From Bacteroidota bacterium (GTDB taxonomy: Bacteria > Bacteroidota > Bacteroidia > Chitinophagales > Saprospiraceae), in assembly GCA_017858735.1 (NCBI GenBank), contig JAFMBH010000013.1, positions 1-60,642 on the forward strand: DNA of 60,642 nt, written 5' to 3'. Each line of letters opens with the position of its first letter. The stretch's first letter is position 1. The position numbers and the translations under genes were made by a program. The notes under the pieces were generated by a model. The model was not told where the DNA came from. It did no database searches and was given only the letters and a program-made list of their open reading frames with translations. This document shows, in pieces, positions 52,685 through 60,642 of the stretch.

Positions 52685-53800
52685 TTATGTTAAATCAGCA
52701 AGTCCAAAAGATAAGGTCATGCCAGCACCTCCGACGCCGGTAATAGCTTGAACACCTTGTTCCACCTCACCAATATGCCATTTGGCATGAGGTTTTTTAA
52801 CATAAGTGCCATTCCAGAAGGACTGAATTTCAGGGTGGGGAAAATGAGCAAAAGAATCTAAATATTGAAGAATAAGGTCATTTGTCTTTTGATCATCAAA
52901 GGGTAATATAGAATCTCCGTAGTGGTGGCTGTCCCCTAAGGTTACTTCATTATAAGCTGTTTGCGAAGCCAAGACGTGAATCCCTCTTTTTAAATATTCA
53001 GGAGATTCATTTTCTATCCTTTTCTTCAATATTTCCCTGGAAGGGCAGGACAGAAACGATTCATAGTGCAGGAGGGTCAGTCCGGCAGCTAAATTTGGAC
53101 CCAATGACCAGTCCGACGGTTGGGAAGCGGTCCGCATCATCTGTAATTTGCATTTTACTAAATCTAATGACTGGTAATATTCCGGGTATAAGGTTTCCAG
53201 ATCTTCACCGGTGCAAAGGATTATTTTTTCGGCCTGCCAGACTTTTTTGCCACTGTGCAAACGAGGAAAATCAACAGCTGAAATGACGGTTTTGTACTCA
53301 ATGTGTACGTTCAATACCTCTTTTAAGTACTTATGCATTTGCCAAACAGCCTGACGTGGATCGACATTTACCTCCGTTGAGCTGAACAAAGCACCAAATA
53401 GGCCTTTTGTTTTTACAGCGGCACTTTTTTGACTTACCATTTCAGGGGTCAGCAATTCAATCGAATAGGGTTTATTATGGTATAACGCATGGAATTCATT
53501 TAATATGGCCCATTCATCCTCGTGATAGGCCAGGTGCAATGAACCCGTCGGAGCAGCCCAGAAATTTGCCTTTTCCGCCAGCTCCAACCATATTCCCCTC
53601 GATTTTAGGGCCACTGGATAACTATCGGTAGGTTGACCGATAGGCCAAATCATGCCAAAATTTCTGATGGAAGCACCTTGTGCTTGAGGATTCCTTTCAA
53701 AAAGGATTACTTTCTGTCCTTTTTTAGCTCTTTCCCAGGCTTGAGCCAGCCCAATAATTCCTCCGCCAACGATGGCGATATCAAAATGATCTTTGTTCAT
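52685..53800 (-). CDS. FAD-dependent oxidoreductase of phosphonate catabolism loci (TIGR03364-type)
   Basis: This DAO-fold flavoprotein of 371 aa has the FAD-binding motif GGGIIG at 12-17 and the segment GASIRNFGMIWPIGQPTD (42-59) characteristic of the TIGR03364 family. It ends with GVGGAGMTLSFGLADLT. Published work on related enzymes shows oxidation of N-methyl-2-aminoethylphosphonate, and for some also aminoethylphosphonate, to phosphonoacetaldehyde, which replaces the PhnW transaminase. The gene is divergent, 129 bases from the PhnX-like hydrolase, which would use that product. No PhnW gene is in the window. The substrate of this copy is inferred by family and neighbours. Confidence 0.85.
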   Translation of the reverse strand: MNKDHFDIAIVGGGIIGLAQAWERAKKGQKVILFERNPQAQGASIRNFGMIWPIGQPTDSYPVALKSRGIWLELAEKANFWAAPTGSLHLAYHEDEWAILNEFHALYHNKPYSIELLTPEMVSQKSAAVKTKGLFGALFSSTEVNVDPRQAVWQMHKYLKEVLNVHIEYKTVISAVDFPRLHSGKKVWQAEKIILCTGEDLETLYPEYYQSLDLVKCKLQMMRTASQPSDWSLGPNLAAGLTLLHYESFLSCPSREILKKRIENESPEYLKRGIHVLASQTAYNEVTLGDSHHYGDSILPFDDQKTNDLILQYLDSFAHFPHPEIQSFWNGTYVKKPHAKWHIGEVEQGVQAITGVGGAGMTLSFGLADLT

Positions 53801-53896
53801 GTTAATCCACAGTTTCTAAGATTAAGAGAAGATTAATTCTTTGGGTAAAGGTAAATCTTTGTACTTTGACAAATAGAAATTAAATATTAAATATGG

Positions 53897-53904
53897 TAGC
53901 TTTG
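53897..53904 (+). promoter_or_regulatory. Possible -7 promoter box of the phosphonate hydrolase gene
   Basis: TAGCTTTG fits the Bacteroidota consensus TAnnTTTG and lies 25 bases before the ATG at 53930. The nearest upstream TTG is 28 bases away, further than the usual 19-21, so the match is weak. The 129-base divergent spacer must carry promoters for both genes. Confidence 0.3.
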
Positions 53905-53929
53905 ATGTTAATTTTTAAATAATTGTAAG

Positions 53930-54670
53930 ATGACGAAAATAAAATTGATGGTTTTAGATATGGCTGGAACCACCGTCAGAGATAAAAATGAAGTGGAGGA
54001 CTGTTTTTTAAAGGCGGCAAAGGAATCGAATTTAAAAACAACGCCTCAAAGGGTGAACGATTTGCAGGGAATCCCCAAATTGATTGTCATAAATACACTT
54101 TGGGAAGAATATCTGGGAAAAGATCATCCTGATTTTGCTATCAATGTGGACAAAACCTTTCAATCTTTTAAGGAAATTTTGGAAAATCACTATCTGACAC
54201 AGCCAATTTTTCCTGCGTTTAAAGCGGAAGAGACATTGCTTTGGCTTCGGAGTAAAGGGATAAAAATAGCGCTAACTACCGGTTTTTATAGAAAAGTAAC
54301 CAATATCATTCTGAATAGATTAGGTTGGGACAAGCACCTGAATGAGGTATATTTTAATTATACAGGAAATGCAATGATTGACCTTTCTTTGACTCCTGAT
54401 GAAACAGGTGGGGTTGGCAGACCTTATCCTGATATGATATTTAAGGCAATGGAAATATTCAACATCAAAGACCCGCAGGAAGTGGCTAATATTGGGGATA
54501 CACCTTCTGATATATTATCGGGAAATGCAGCTAAATGTCAATTTTCATTAGGCATTTTAAATGGTACACACACTAAGGAGTCATTGGAAGAATATCCTAA
54601 TCACGGTCTTTTAGATTCCCTGGCTCAATTACCCGAATTTTTGGAAGGTCACGAGGTAATTTTAAAATAG
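53930..54670 (+). CDS. PhnX-like phosphonatase family HAD hydrolase (TIGR03351-type)
   Basis: This 246-aa HAD-superfamily hydrolase related to phosphonoacetaldehyde hydrolase has the nucleophile motif DMAGTTV at 10-16, the same DxAGTT pattern as PhnX. Lys50 in QGIPK lies where PhnX has its Schiff-base lysine (Lys53 in the Bacillus enzyme). Motif II is LTTGF at 116-120, GRPYPDM is at 164-170 and the metal motif GDTPSD is at 190-195. It could cleave phosphonoacetaldehyde to acetaldehyde and phosphate. The family is described as phosphonatase-like and the exact substrate is unproven. The PhnZ-like gene follows after 86 bases. Confidence 0.85.
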   Translation: MTKIKLMVLDMAGTTVRDKNEVEDCFLKAAKESNLKTTPQRVNDLQGIPKLIVINTLWEEYLGKDHPDFAINVDKTFQSFKEILENHYLTQPIFPAFKAEETLLWLRSKGIKIALTTGFYRKVTNIILNRLGWDKHLNEVYFNYTGNAMIDLSLTPDETGGVGRPYPDMIFKAMEIFNIKDPQEVANIGDTPSDILSGNAAKCQFSLGILNGTHTKESLEEYPNHGLLDSLAQLPEFLEGHEVILK

Positions 54671-54756
54671 ATTCAGTTAATGATTATTTAATATTTAGAT
54701 AATATGCAATAATTATAAATTCTTTTGTATCCATATACCTTTAAATTTAAAAAGGT

Positions 54757-55335
54757 ATGGAAACAAAAAATGATATCATTGCTGCCATTCTACAATTGTT
54801 TAACGACAAAGGGCATTCTGAATACGGGGGAGAAGCAGTGACTCAGTTAGAGCACGCCTTACAAACTGCCACTTTAGCACGGGAAAATAATGCCTCAGAT
54901 CAACTAATAACGGCCGCTTTATTACACGATATAGGGCATTTGTTGCATGATCTACCTAACGATGCTCCTCTCAATGGAATAGATGATGTACATGAAAATA
55001 AAGCAGCTGTTTTTTTAAGAAAATATTTTCCGGAGGCAGTAACGGAACCTGTTCGCTTACATGTAATGGCAAAAAGGTATCTCTCTTCCACAGAAGAAAC
55101 CTATTATTCCTTGTTAAGTGAGCCTTCTAAACAAAGTTTAGTATTACAAGGTGGCTTAATGTCTTCAACTGAAGTAAGTTCCTTCGAACAAAATCCATTT
55201 TTTTCTGATGCTGTTAAGTTGAGAAAATGGGATGATCAAGCCAAAGTAAAAGAATTAATTACCGCGCCAGTGGAAGATTTCGAAAAAAATATAGCCGTAT
55301 CTCTGCGTTCTTACTTTTTAGAAGATAGCTTATGA
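54757..55335 (+). CDS. PhnZ-like HD-domain phosphonate oxygenase (TIGR03276-type)
   Basis: This 192-aa HD-domain protein of the group found in phosphonate degradation operons resembles PhnZ, a mixed-valent diiron oxygenase that cleaves 2-amino-1-hydroxyethylphosphonate to glycine and phosphate. The metal ligands match in order and spacing: H33, H57, D58, H79, H102 and D159 or D160 (PhnZ H34, H58, D59, H80, H104, D161). The gating residues Y23 and E26 in YGGE correspond to PhnZ Y24 and E27. No PhnY or TmpA hydroxylase that would make the substrate is in the window. The stop overlaps the DUF5690 gene by ATGA. Confidence 0.88.
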   Translation: METKNDIIAAILQLFNDKGHSEYGGEAVTQLEHALQTATLARENNASDQLITAALLHDIGHLLHDLPNDAPLNGIDDVHENKAAVFLRKYFPEAVTEPVRLHVMAKRYLSSTEETYYSLLSEPSKQSLVLQGGLMSSTEVSSFEQNPFFSDAVKLRKWDDQAKVKELITAPVEDFEKNIAVSLRSYFLEDSL

Positions 55336-56603
55336 GATCGTCGTCGCTAAGACCAGATATACTGTATCGACATCCCGTCTGGGCGATTTTGGCTGCTTTT
55401 GGAACTTATTTTTGTATGTATGGCTTTAGAAAACCCTACACAGCTGCCGATTTTGACGGTTATTTGCTTTGGGGAATTGGCTATAAAACAGTGTTGGTTT
55501 CCTCCCAAATCATTGGCTACGCTTTATCTAAATTCATTGGCATTAAAGTAATTTCCGAACTGGGAAATCAAAACAGGACTAAGATTCTTATTGGTTTTAT
55601 TCTGTTTGCCCAACTAATGTTGGTAGGTTTTGGTCTGGTTCCACCTTCTTTTGGTATCATTTTCTTATTTCTCAACGGCTTACCTTTAGGTATGGTTTAC
55701 GGGATTGTACAGAGCTATCTGGAGGGAAGGAAGATGACTGAAGCTCTCATTGCAGGTTTATGTATTAGCTTTATTTTAGCAGACGGGTTCACAAAAACAG
55801 TTGGAAGCTACTTACTTCAAACGGGAATTTCTCCTTTCTGGATGCCTGGTCTGGCTGGATTTTTGTTTATTATACCCACTATGTTTTTTATCTGGATGCT
55901 AACAAAGATTCCTCCTCCGAGCCTGGAAGATGAAGATCACCGGGTGAAAAGAACGCCTTTGTCTGGTAAGGAAAGGGTTGTTTTATTGAAGCGTTTTGGT
56001 TGGGGAATCTTTTTCATTGGTATTGCCTTTTTACTTATCACTTTACTAAGGAGTTTTAGGGCCGATTTTGCCCTGGAAATCTGGCAGGGATTAAATTATA
56101 AGGGAATCCCCTCCATTTTTATATATTCGGAACTGTGGATAGCCTTAGGAATTATTTTATCTCATGCGCTCATCGTGTTAATTAAAAGCAATAAAAAGGC
56201 TTTTTTCTTCAGCTTGATATTATGTAACCTCGGTTTTTTACTCATCTTATTGGCCTTGTTCGCACAATGGCGAGGGATGGACGGATTTTGGTTTATGGTG
56301 CTTTCAGGCTTAGGGATTTATATACCTTACGTTACTATTCATACCACCGTTTTTGAACGTCTCATTGCCACTTTCAGGCAGGAGGGAAATATTGGATTTT
56401 TCATGTACATCGTTGATAGCATGGGCTACATAGGCTATGTATTTTTACTTTTCTCGAAAGAGTTTATACCTAAAACATCGGTAATCATATATTTTAAATA
56501 TTGTCTTATTTTATTTTCAATTATAGCTATTTTATTTTTAATAATGGCTATTGTTTATTTCAAACGAAAATTAACGATTAGTTCACAAGATGTTGTTGTT
56601 TAG
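55332..56603 (+). CDS. DUF5690/MFS-like transporter, candidate phosphonate permease
   Basis: This 423-aa protein has about 12 transmembrane helices in an MFS-like layout with a charged central loop (about 195-225). The first helix carries YFCMYGFRKPYTAA, which resembles the GlpT/UhpT-type organophosphate antiporter motif (YxxRKxxT). Its start overlaps the PhnZ-like stop by four bases, a strong sign that the two work together. I infer import of an organophosphonate across the inner membrane. The family has no established substrate that I know of. A hairpin follows, then the SusC gene. Confidence 0.82.
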   Translation: MRSSSLRPDILYRHPVWAILAAFGTYFCMYGFRKPYTAADFDGYLLWGIGYKTVLVSSQIIGYALSKFIGIKVISELGNQNRTKILIGFILFAQLMLVGFGLVPPSFGIIFLFLNGLPLGMVYGIVQSYLEGRKMTEALIAGLCISFILADGFTKTVGSYLLQTGISPFWMPGLAGFLFIIPTMFFIWMLTKIPPPSLEDEDHRVKRTPLSGKERVVLLKRFGWGIFFIGIAFLLITLLRSFRADFALEIWQGLNYKGIPSIFIYSELWIALGIILSHALIVLIKSNKKAFFFSLILCNLGFLLILLALFAQWRGMDGFWFMVLSGLGIYIPYVTIHTTVFERLIATFRQEGNIGFFMYIVDSMGYIGYVFLLFSKEFIPKTSVIIYFKYCLILFSIIAILFLIMAIVYFKRKLTISSQDVVV

Positions 56604-56637
56604 TTAGTATTACCCTACCATATTTGTGACGAAAATT

Positions 56638-56672
56638 GAGGAGTGTACCATTTAAGAATGAATTCACTCCTC
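56638..56672 (+). terminator. Hairpin between DUF5690 and SusC genes
   Basis: GAGGAGTG and CACTCCTC form a perfect 8-bp stem across a 19-base AT-rich loop, 34 bases after the DUF5690 stop. There is only a weak T run. It suggests that the SusC/SusD genes may be expressed separately from, or at a different level to, the upstream catabolic genes. Confidence 0.5.
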
Positions 56673-56701
56673 TCTAATTTACTTTAACTAAAAACAAATT
56701 T

Positions 56702-59700
56702 ATGCGTTTTTTTACACAAAAGTTTAAAAAAAGCAAAGTATTGTCTGTATTTTTTATGTGCAGCGCTATGTTATTTGCTTTAAATGGTTTTTCTCAAAAG
56801 ATGGTTCAGGGAATCGTTTATGAGCAAGAAACCGAATCTCCCATTATTGGCGCCAATGTATTGGTAAAAGGATCAAGTACTGGAACAGTAACTGACTTAC
56901 AAGGCAAATTCTCCATTTCTCTTAAGCAAGGGGAGAATGTGCTTGTTTTTTCTTACGTAGGCTTCGCTGAAAAAGAGGTGACTGTTGACGGTCAGACTAC
57001 AATCAATGTGTATTTGGAAGAAGCGGCATTAGGTTTGACAGAAGTTACCGTTACCGCTTTGGGTATCACAAAAGAGAAGAAGAGAATTACTACAGCTATT
57101 CAAAGTGTTGATGGTTCTCAATTGGTTAAGGCCAGAGAACCTAACAATATTAACGGATTAGTTGGTAAGGTGGCTGGTTTAACTATTGGTACTTCGCCTG
57201 AGCTTTTACGTCGTCCTAATGTGCTTTTGAGAGGTAGCTCCGACCTGTTATATGTTGTGGATGGCGTACCTATTAATTCTGATACCTGGAATATTAACTC
57301 CGATGATATTGAAACTTTTACCGTGCTAAAAGGTGCAACAGCCGCAGCACTTTACGGTTTCCGTGGGCGTAATGGAGCTATCATCATTTCTACAAAGAGA
57401 GGAACAGGTAAAAAGAAAGGATTTACAGTGGAATTCAACTCTTCAACTATGATGGAAGACGGGTTCAACGCTATTCCTAAAGTTCAGGATTTATACGGCC
57501 CTGGTGATCATGGTAATTATGAATTCGTAGATGGTAAAGGTGGAGGAAAAAATGACGGTGATTATGACGTTTGGGGTCCTCCATTGGACGGTCGTTTGAT
57601 TGCTCAATATGATAGCCCAATTGATCCATTAACCGGAAAGAGAATTCCAACGCCATTTACGGCCAGAGGAAAAGATAATCTCACAAGGTTTTTACAACCA
57701 GGTGTTTTAGCAAAAAATAGTTTTGCCGTAGCAAGTTCAGGCGAACGTTATGATATGCGTTTTTCAATGGGTCACAATTACCAGCAAGGTATCGTACCAA
57801 ATACTAATCTGAATATTTTAAATTTTAATGCAACGTTAGGTTTTGATTTTACTAAAAAACTTCGTTTTGAATCTAATATAAACTATAACAGACAGTATTC
57901 TGACAATTTTCCGGACGCAAATTACGGTCCAAACTCTATTATTTATAACATCGTTACCTGGGCAGGTGCTGACTGGGACGTTGATGACATGAAGAACTAC
58001 TGGCAGGAAGGTAAAGAAGGTGTTCAGCAGATTTATGCGGAATATCAGCGTTATAACAATCCTTGGTTCATGTCAAAGGAATGGTTGCGCGGGCATTACA
58101 AAAATGATGTGTATGGTTACGGAAGTCTAACCTACTCATTTACTGACAAACTTAAATTGGTTGGTCGTACGTCGGTAACTTCTTACGATTTATTAAGAGA
58201 CGAAAAATTCCCTTATTCAGCTGGTTCTTACGGACGTGACGAGCGCAAAGGTGATTATAGAGAAGATAGACGTTCATTATTTGAAAATAATACCGACGTT
58301 CTTTTAACTTACAATGAGTCTTTTGGTAAAGTGGGCGTAAATCTATTAGGTGGTGCAAACATTCGCTCATTTTCCTATAGAAGTAACTATGCATCAACCG
58401 ATTATTTGATCACTCCAGGCGTTTATTCTTTCACCAATTCTTTGAATCCAGCCAGAGTATTCAGCTTTGAGTCTAAGATGGGCGTTGCCAGTGCGTATTA
58501 TTCGGCTGATATCTCTCTTGGGAATATTTTAAATTTAACACACACAGGTAGAGTAGATAAAATATCAACGTTACCCGTTGGTAATCAGACTTTTTACTAT
58601 CCTTCTTTAGGTGCAAATAGTATTATTACAGAATTGGTTGATTTAGGACCTATTACGTTCTTAAAATTACGTGGTGCTTACGCCAATGTAAAAGATGGTC
58701 TTACCTCATCTACTATTGGTACTTCAGCAGCTCCATTTGGAGGTAATCCACTAGGTTACGGCGATACTTATTTCTCCTCTTATGACGGTCCAAACTATAG
58801 TAATTCAACGGTTTATAGTACTCAAACAGGTTACAATAATAATCCTGCAGCTTACTATTCAAATACTTTAGGTAATCCAAGTTTACAGAGAAATTCAAGA
58901 TCTGAAATTGAAATGGGATTTGATTTAGGTATGTTAAAAAATAAGTTGAATGTAGAATTTACTTATTTCAACATATTGGAAGGTCCTAGAACTTTTGCAA
59001 GACCTATTTCTGAGGCTACAGGTTATACAGGACAGTTGGTAAATGGTATTTCTACGAGAAGAAAAGGATTGGAATTAGTACTAAAAGCTGACCCAAATAA
59101 AGGATCTTCCAGCAAGTTCCGTTGGAACCCGGAATTAAATATATCAACATTCAGAGAGAGATGGGCTTCATTTTACAAAGACGACAAAGGGGTTGAGTTA
59201 ACAGAATTGTCTCCATTCCAACAGATAGGAGAAAGGGTAGATAAATTTTACACTTCAGGTTATTTATTCACACAAGATGGTCAGATTATTAATGATGCAG
59301 GTGGAAGACCTATCAGAGTTGCTTCTGTGAATGGTAATGCACGTAAATTTGTTGGACATTTAGATCCGGATTTTGTTTGGGGTTTAATAAATCGTTTTTC
59401 ATATAAAAACTGGTCTGTTTCTTTCCAATTTGATGGAAGACAAGGTGGTGTTATTTCCAACTACATTCAAAGACAAACTTTCAGAGGTGGTCGCCATATA
59501 GCAACGGTTCAGGGAGATATTGCCAATGCTCGTTTGGAGGACACCAAAGGAAATCGTACCTGGTTAGGTCAAGGGGTTCAGTTAGCCAATACAGCGTCTA
59601 TCAAAACGGACATTTATGGGAATATCACTAATTATAGCGAGCTTCAATTCAAACCAAATGGTACTAAAACATTTTTACAAGACTGGATTAGCCGCTACTA

Positions 59701-59953
59701 CCAAGATGACGAGAATAATTTAATGAGCCGTTCTTTTGCAAAACTAAGAGAGGTAGTTATTACTTATCAGGTGCCAATGAAACCAGGTAGTTTCTTCCAG
59801 GATATTACTTTGTCTTTTGTGGGTCGTAACTTACTTTATTTTGCTGAAAGCAAGGACGTAGATTTAGATCAATATACAGGTCGTCAAGGTTCATCCAGTT
59901 TTGAAACGCCGACCACTAAACGCTTTGGATTTAACCTAAATATTAAATTCTAA
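56702..59953 (+). CDS. SusC/RagA family TonB-linked outer membrane transporter
   Basis: This 1083-aa protein has a signal peptide at about 1-31 (ending GFSQ) and a CarboxypepD-reg-like domain (about 35-110; VQGIVYEQETESPIIGANVL). The TonB box/plug start is LTEVTVTALGITKEKK (about 112-127), the plug is at about 130-235 with LLRGSSDLLYVVDGVPIN, and a large barrel ends NLNIKF with a terminal Phe. It is the channel half of a SusC/SusD complex. SusC/SusD pairs usually import glycans, but this one sits directly after phosphonate genes and no glycoside hydrolase is present, so a phosphonate-containing oligomer or lipid-derived headgroup is a reasonable guess. Confidence 0.93.
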   Translation: MRFFTQKFKKSKVLSVFFMCSAMLFALNGFSQKMVQGIVYEQETESPIIGANVLVKGSSTGTVTDLQGKFSISLKQGENVLVFSYVGFAEKEVTVDGQTTINVYLEEAALGLTEVTVTALGITKEKKRITTAIQSVDGSQLVKAREPNNINGLVGKVAGLTIGTSPELLRRPNVLLRGSSDLLYVVDGVPINSDTWNINSDDIETFTVLKGATAAALYGFRGRNGAIIISTKRGTGKKKGFTVEFNSSTMMEDGFNAIPKVQDLYGPGDHGNYEFVDGKGGGKNDGDYDVWGPPLDGRLIAQYDSPIDPLTGKRIPTPFTARGKDNLTRFLQPGVLAKNSFAVASSGERYDMRFSMGHNYQQGIVPNTNLNILNFNATLGFDFTKKLRFESNINYNRQYSDNFPDANYGPNSIIYNIVTWAGADWDVDDMKNYWQEGKEGVQQIYAEYQRYNNPWFMSKEWLRGHYKNDVYGYGSLTYSFTDKLKLVGRTSVTSYDLLRDEKFPYSAGSYGRDERKGDYREDRRSLFENNTDVLLTYNESFGKVGVNLLGGANIRSFSYRSNYASTDYLITPGVYSFTNSLNPARVFSFESKMGVASAYYSADISLGNILNLTHTGRVDKISTLPVGNQTFYYPSLGANSIITELVDLGPITFLKLRGAYANVKDGLTSSTIGTSAAPFGGNPLGYGDTYFSSYDGPNYSNSTVYSTQTGYNNNPAAYYSNTLGNPSLQRNSRSEIEMGFDLGMLKNKLNVEFTYFNILEGPRTFARPISEATGYTGQLVNGISTRRKGLELVLKADPNKGSSSKFRWNPELNISTFRERWASFYKDDKGVELTELSPFQQIGERVDKFYTSGYLFTQDGQIINDAGGRPIRVASVNGNARKFVGHLDPDFVWGLINRFSYKNWSVSFQFDGRQGGVISNYIQRQTFRGGRHIATVQGDIANARLEDTKGNRTWLGQGVQLANTASIKTDIYGNITNYSELQFKPNGTKTFLQDWISRYYQDDENNLMSRSFAKLREVVITYQVPMKPGSFFQDITLSFVGRNLLYFAESKDVDLDQYTGRQGSSSFETPTTKRFGFNLNIKF

Positions 59954-59985
59954 GACGGTATCATTCCAACTCTAAAATTTTTAAA

Positions 59986-60642
59986 ATGAAAAAGTATATA
60001 TTTATAACGTTGGCTATTTGCATGTTTGCCTTCAATTCATGTGATTATGCTTCCCTGGATGTCGATCCAAACAGAGCAACCTCAACGCCTCCTTCCCTCA
60101 TAATGAATGGCGTACTTTTAAATATGCGCACAGGTGCATGGAACTCACCAATGCGTTGGAATCAATATTTTTGTATTAATTATAACTATTACGGTACGAA
60201 TGAATACTGGTCAGGTTCTGCAGTTTTAGACTATACCCGTCTAAAAAATATTCAGAAAATGGAGGAAGAGGCTATCAAAGCAGGTGCCGCTGCAGTTAAT
60301 CCTTATGCCGCAGTAGGGAAGTTTTTACGCGCTTACCATTTTGTTAATATGACACAAAAAGTGGGTGATTTACCTTTGTTAGAAAGCTTAAATGGATTGG
60401 AGAACACCGCTCCTAAATATGCAACACAAAAGGAAATATACATACAAGTTCTCAAATGGTTGGAAGAATCAAACAGCGATTTTGCTGCATTAATCCAAAA
60501 GGGTGGGCAGAAAGTAGATGGTGATTGGTTCTATAATGGCAATCTTGTAAAATGGCAAAAATTGGTTAACTCATTTAAATTAAGAGTGTTAATAAGTTTG
60601 AGCAAAAAAGAAAACGATGCAGATTTGAAGATTAAGCAGTTA
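59986..60642 (+). CDS. SusD/RagB family lipoprotein (partial, cut by window end)
   Basis: The gene begins at the ATG at 59986 with the lipoprotein signal MKKYIFITLAICMFAFNSCD (cysteine 19), and the frame is still open after 219 codons at the window edge. Sequence such as YAAVGKFLRAYHFVNMTQKVGDLPLLESL is the TPR-rich SusD-like fold. Pairing with the SusC gene 32 bases upstream confirms it as the surface lid of the transporter. The missing C-terminal half should hold most of the ligand-binding residues. Confidence 0.92.
   Translation, partial: MKKYIFITLAICMFAFNSCDYASLDVDPNRATSTPPSLIMNGVLLNMRTGAWNSPMRWNQYFCINYNYYGTNEYWSGSAVLDYTRLKNIQKMEEEAIKAGAAAVNPYAAVGKFLRAYHFVNMTQKVGDLPLLESLNGLENTAPKYATQKEIYIQVLKWLEESNSDFAALIQKGGQKVDGDWFYNGNLVKWQKLVNSFKLRVLISLSKKENDADLKIKQL

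Noticed and set aside
1-60642. tRNA, rRNA or intact insertion sequence
   Set aside because: No TpsiC-like GTTCGA contexts with cloverleaf pairing, no rRNA-like sequence and no transposase motif were seen in the intergenic regions.

Overview
The window comes from a low-GC member of the Bacteroidota, most likely a free-living, gliding, Saprospirales- or Chitinophagales-like bacterium. The evidence is SusC/SusD and other TonB-dependent receptors, a type IX secretion (type B) C-terminal domain, DUF3078 and DUF5690 proteins, a PSP1/RicT protein next to DNA replication genes, and promoters of the TAnnTTTG type. The taxonomic level below phylum is my inference. I found no rRNA, tRNA, CRISPR array or intact transposon.

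Layout. 0-4.3 kb: a Tat-exported Gfo/Idh/MocA oxidoreductase, a secreted purple-acid-phosphatase-like enzyme with chitobiase-like and PA14 domains, and repeat-rich spacers. 4.3-8.1 kb: an HNH nuclease, then an ECF sigma factor in a tight run with a 77-aa protein, an MscS channel and a DUF3078 protein. 8.1-26.4 kb: a housekeeping block (polA, holB, ricT-like, lpdA, rsmI, purS, pssA, a T9SS-exported SprB-repeat protein, lptC-like, GGGP synthase, rsgA, bamA, uppS, crcB). 26.3-31.7 kb: a compact Wzy/Wzz/Wzx polysaccharide assembly set and a MacB-like permease. 31.7-37.9 kb: a lipoprotein, M28 peptidase, hpt, inositol monophosphatase, a 6-pyruvoyl-tetrahydropterin synthase family protein and fadD. 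37.9-43.7 kb: an accessory, decaying stretch with a dispersed repeat, gene fragments (Fic N-terminus, DUF1569), an XRE/DUF2975 pair and a DUF4143 ATPase behind 23-bp iterons. 43.8-46.5 kb: a GNAT enzyme, a cytochrome c/PQQ-type sugar dehydrogenase and a DoxX-like protein.

46.5-60.6 kb is the most interesting part: neighbouring transcription units that all read as phosphorus scavenging or phosphorus sparing. They are a lipoprotein beta-propeller phytase divergent from a TonB-dependent receptor; BtaA and BtaB, which make the phosphorus-free betaine lipid DGTS; a phosphonate-type FAD oxidoreductase divergent from a PhnX-like HAD hydrolase; a PhnZ-like HD oxygenase overlapping a DUF5690 membrane protein; and a SusC/SusD pair that runs off the window end. 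No PhnW transaminase and no PhnY hydroxylase are present. A plausible reading is that SusC/SusD and DUF5690 import an organophosphonate, the FAD enzyme makes phosphonoacetaldehyde from (N-methyl) aminoethylphosphonate and the HAD enzyme releases phosphate, with the PhnZ-like enzyme serving a parallel oxidative route. The functional links are inferred from family membership and gene order.

Two kinds of dispersed repeat tie distant parts of the window together: a roughly 170-bp imperfect repeat at 1.8 kb and, inverted, at 38.0 kb; and a GC-rich palindrome/tandem repeat family at the very start and at 50.6 kb. A near-identical terminator hairpin also sits after both the phosphatase gene and the phytase-linked receptor gene.
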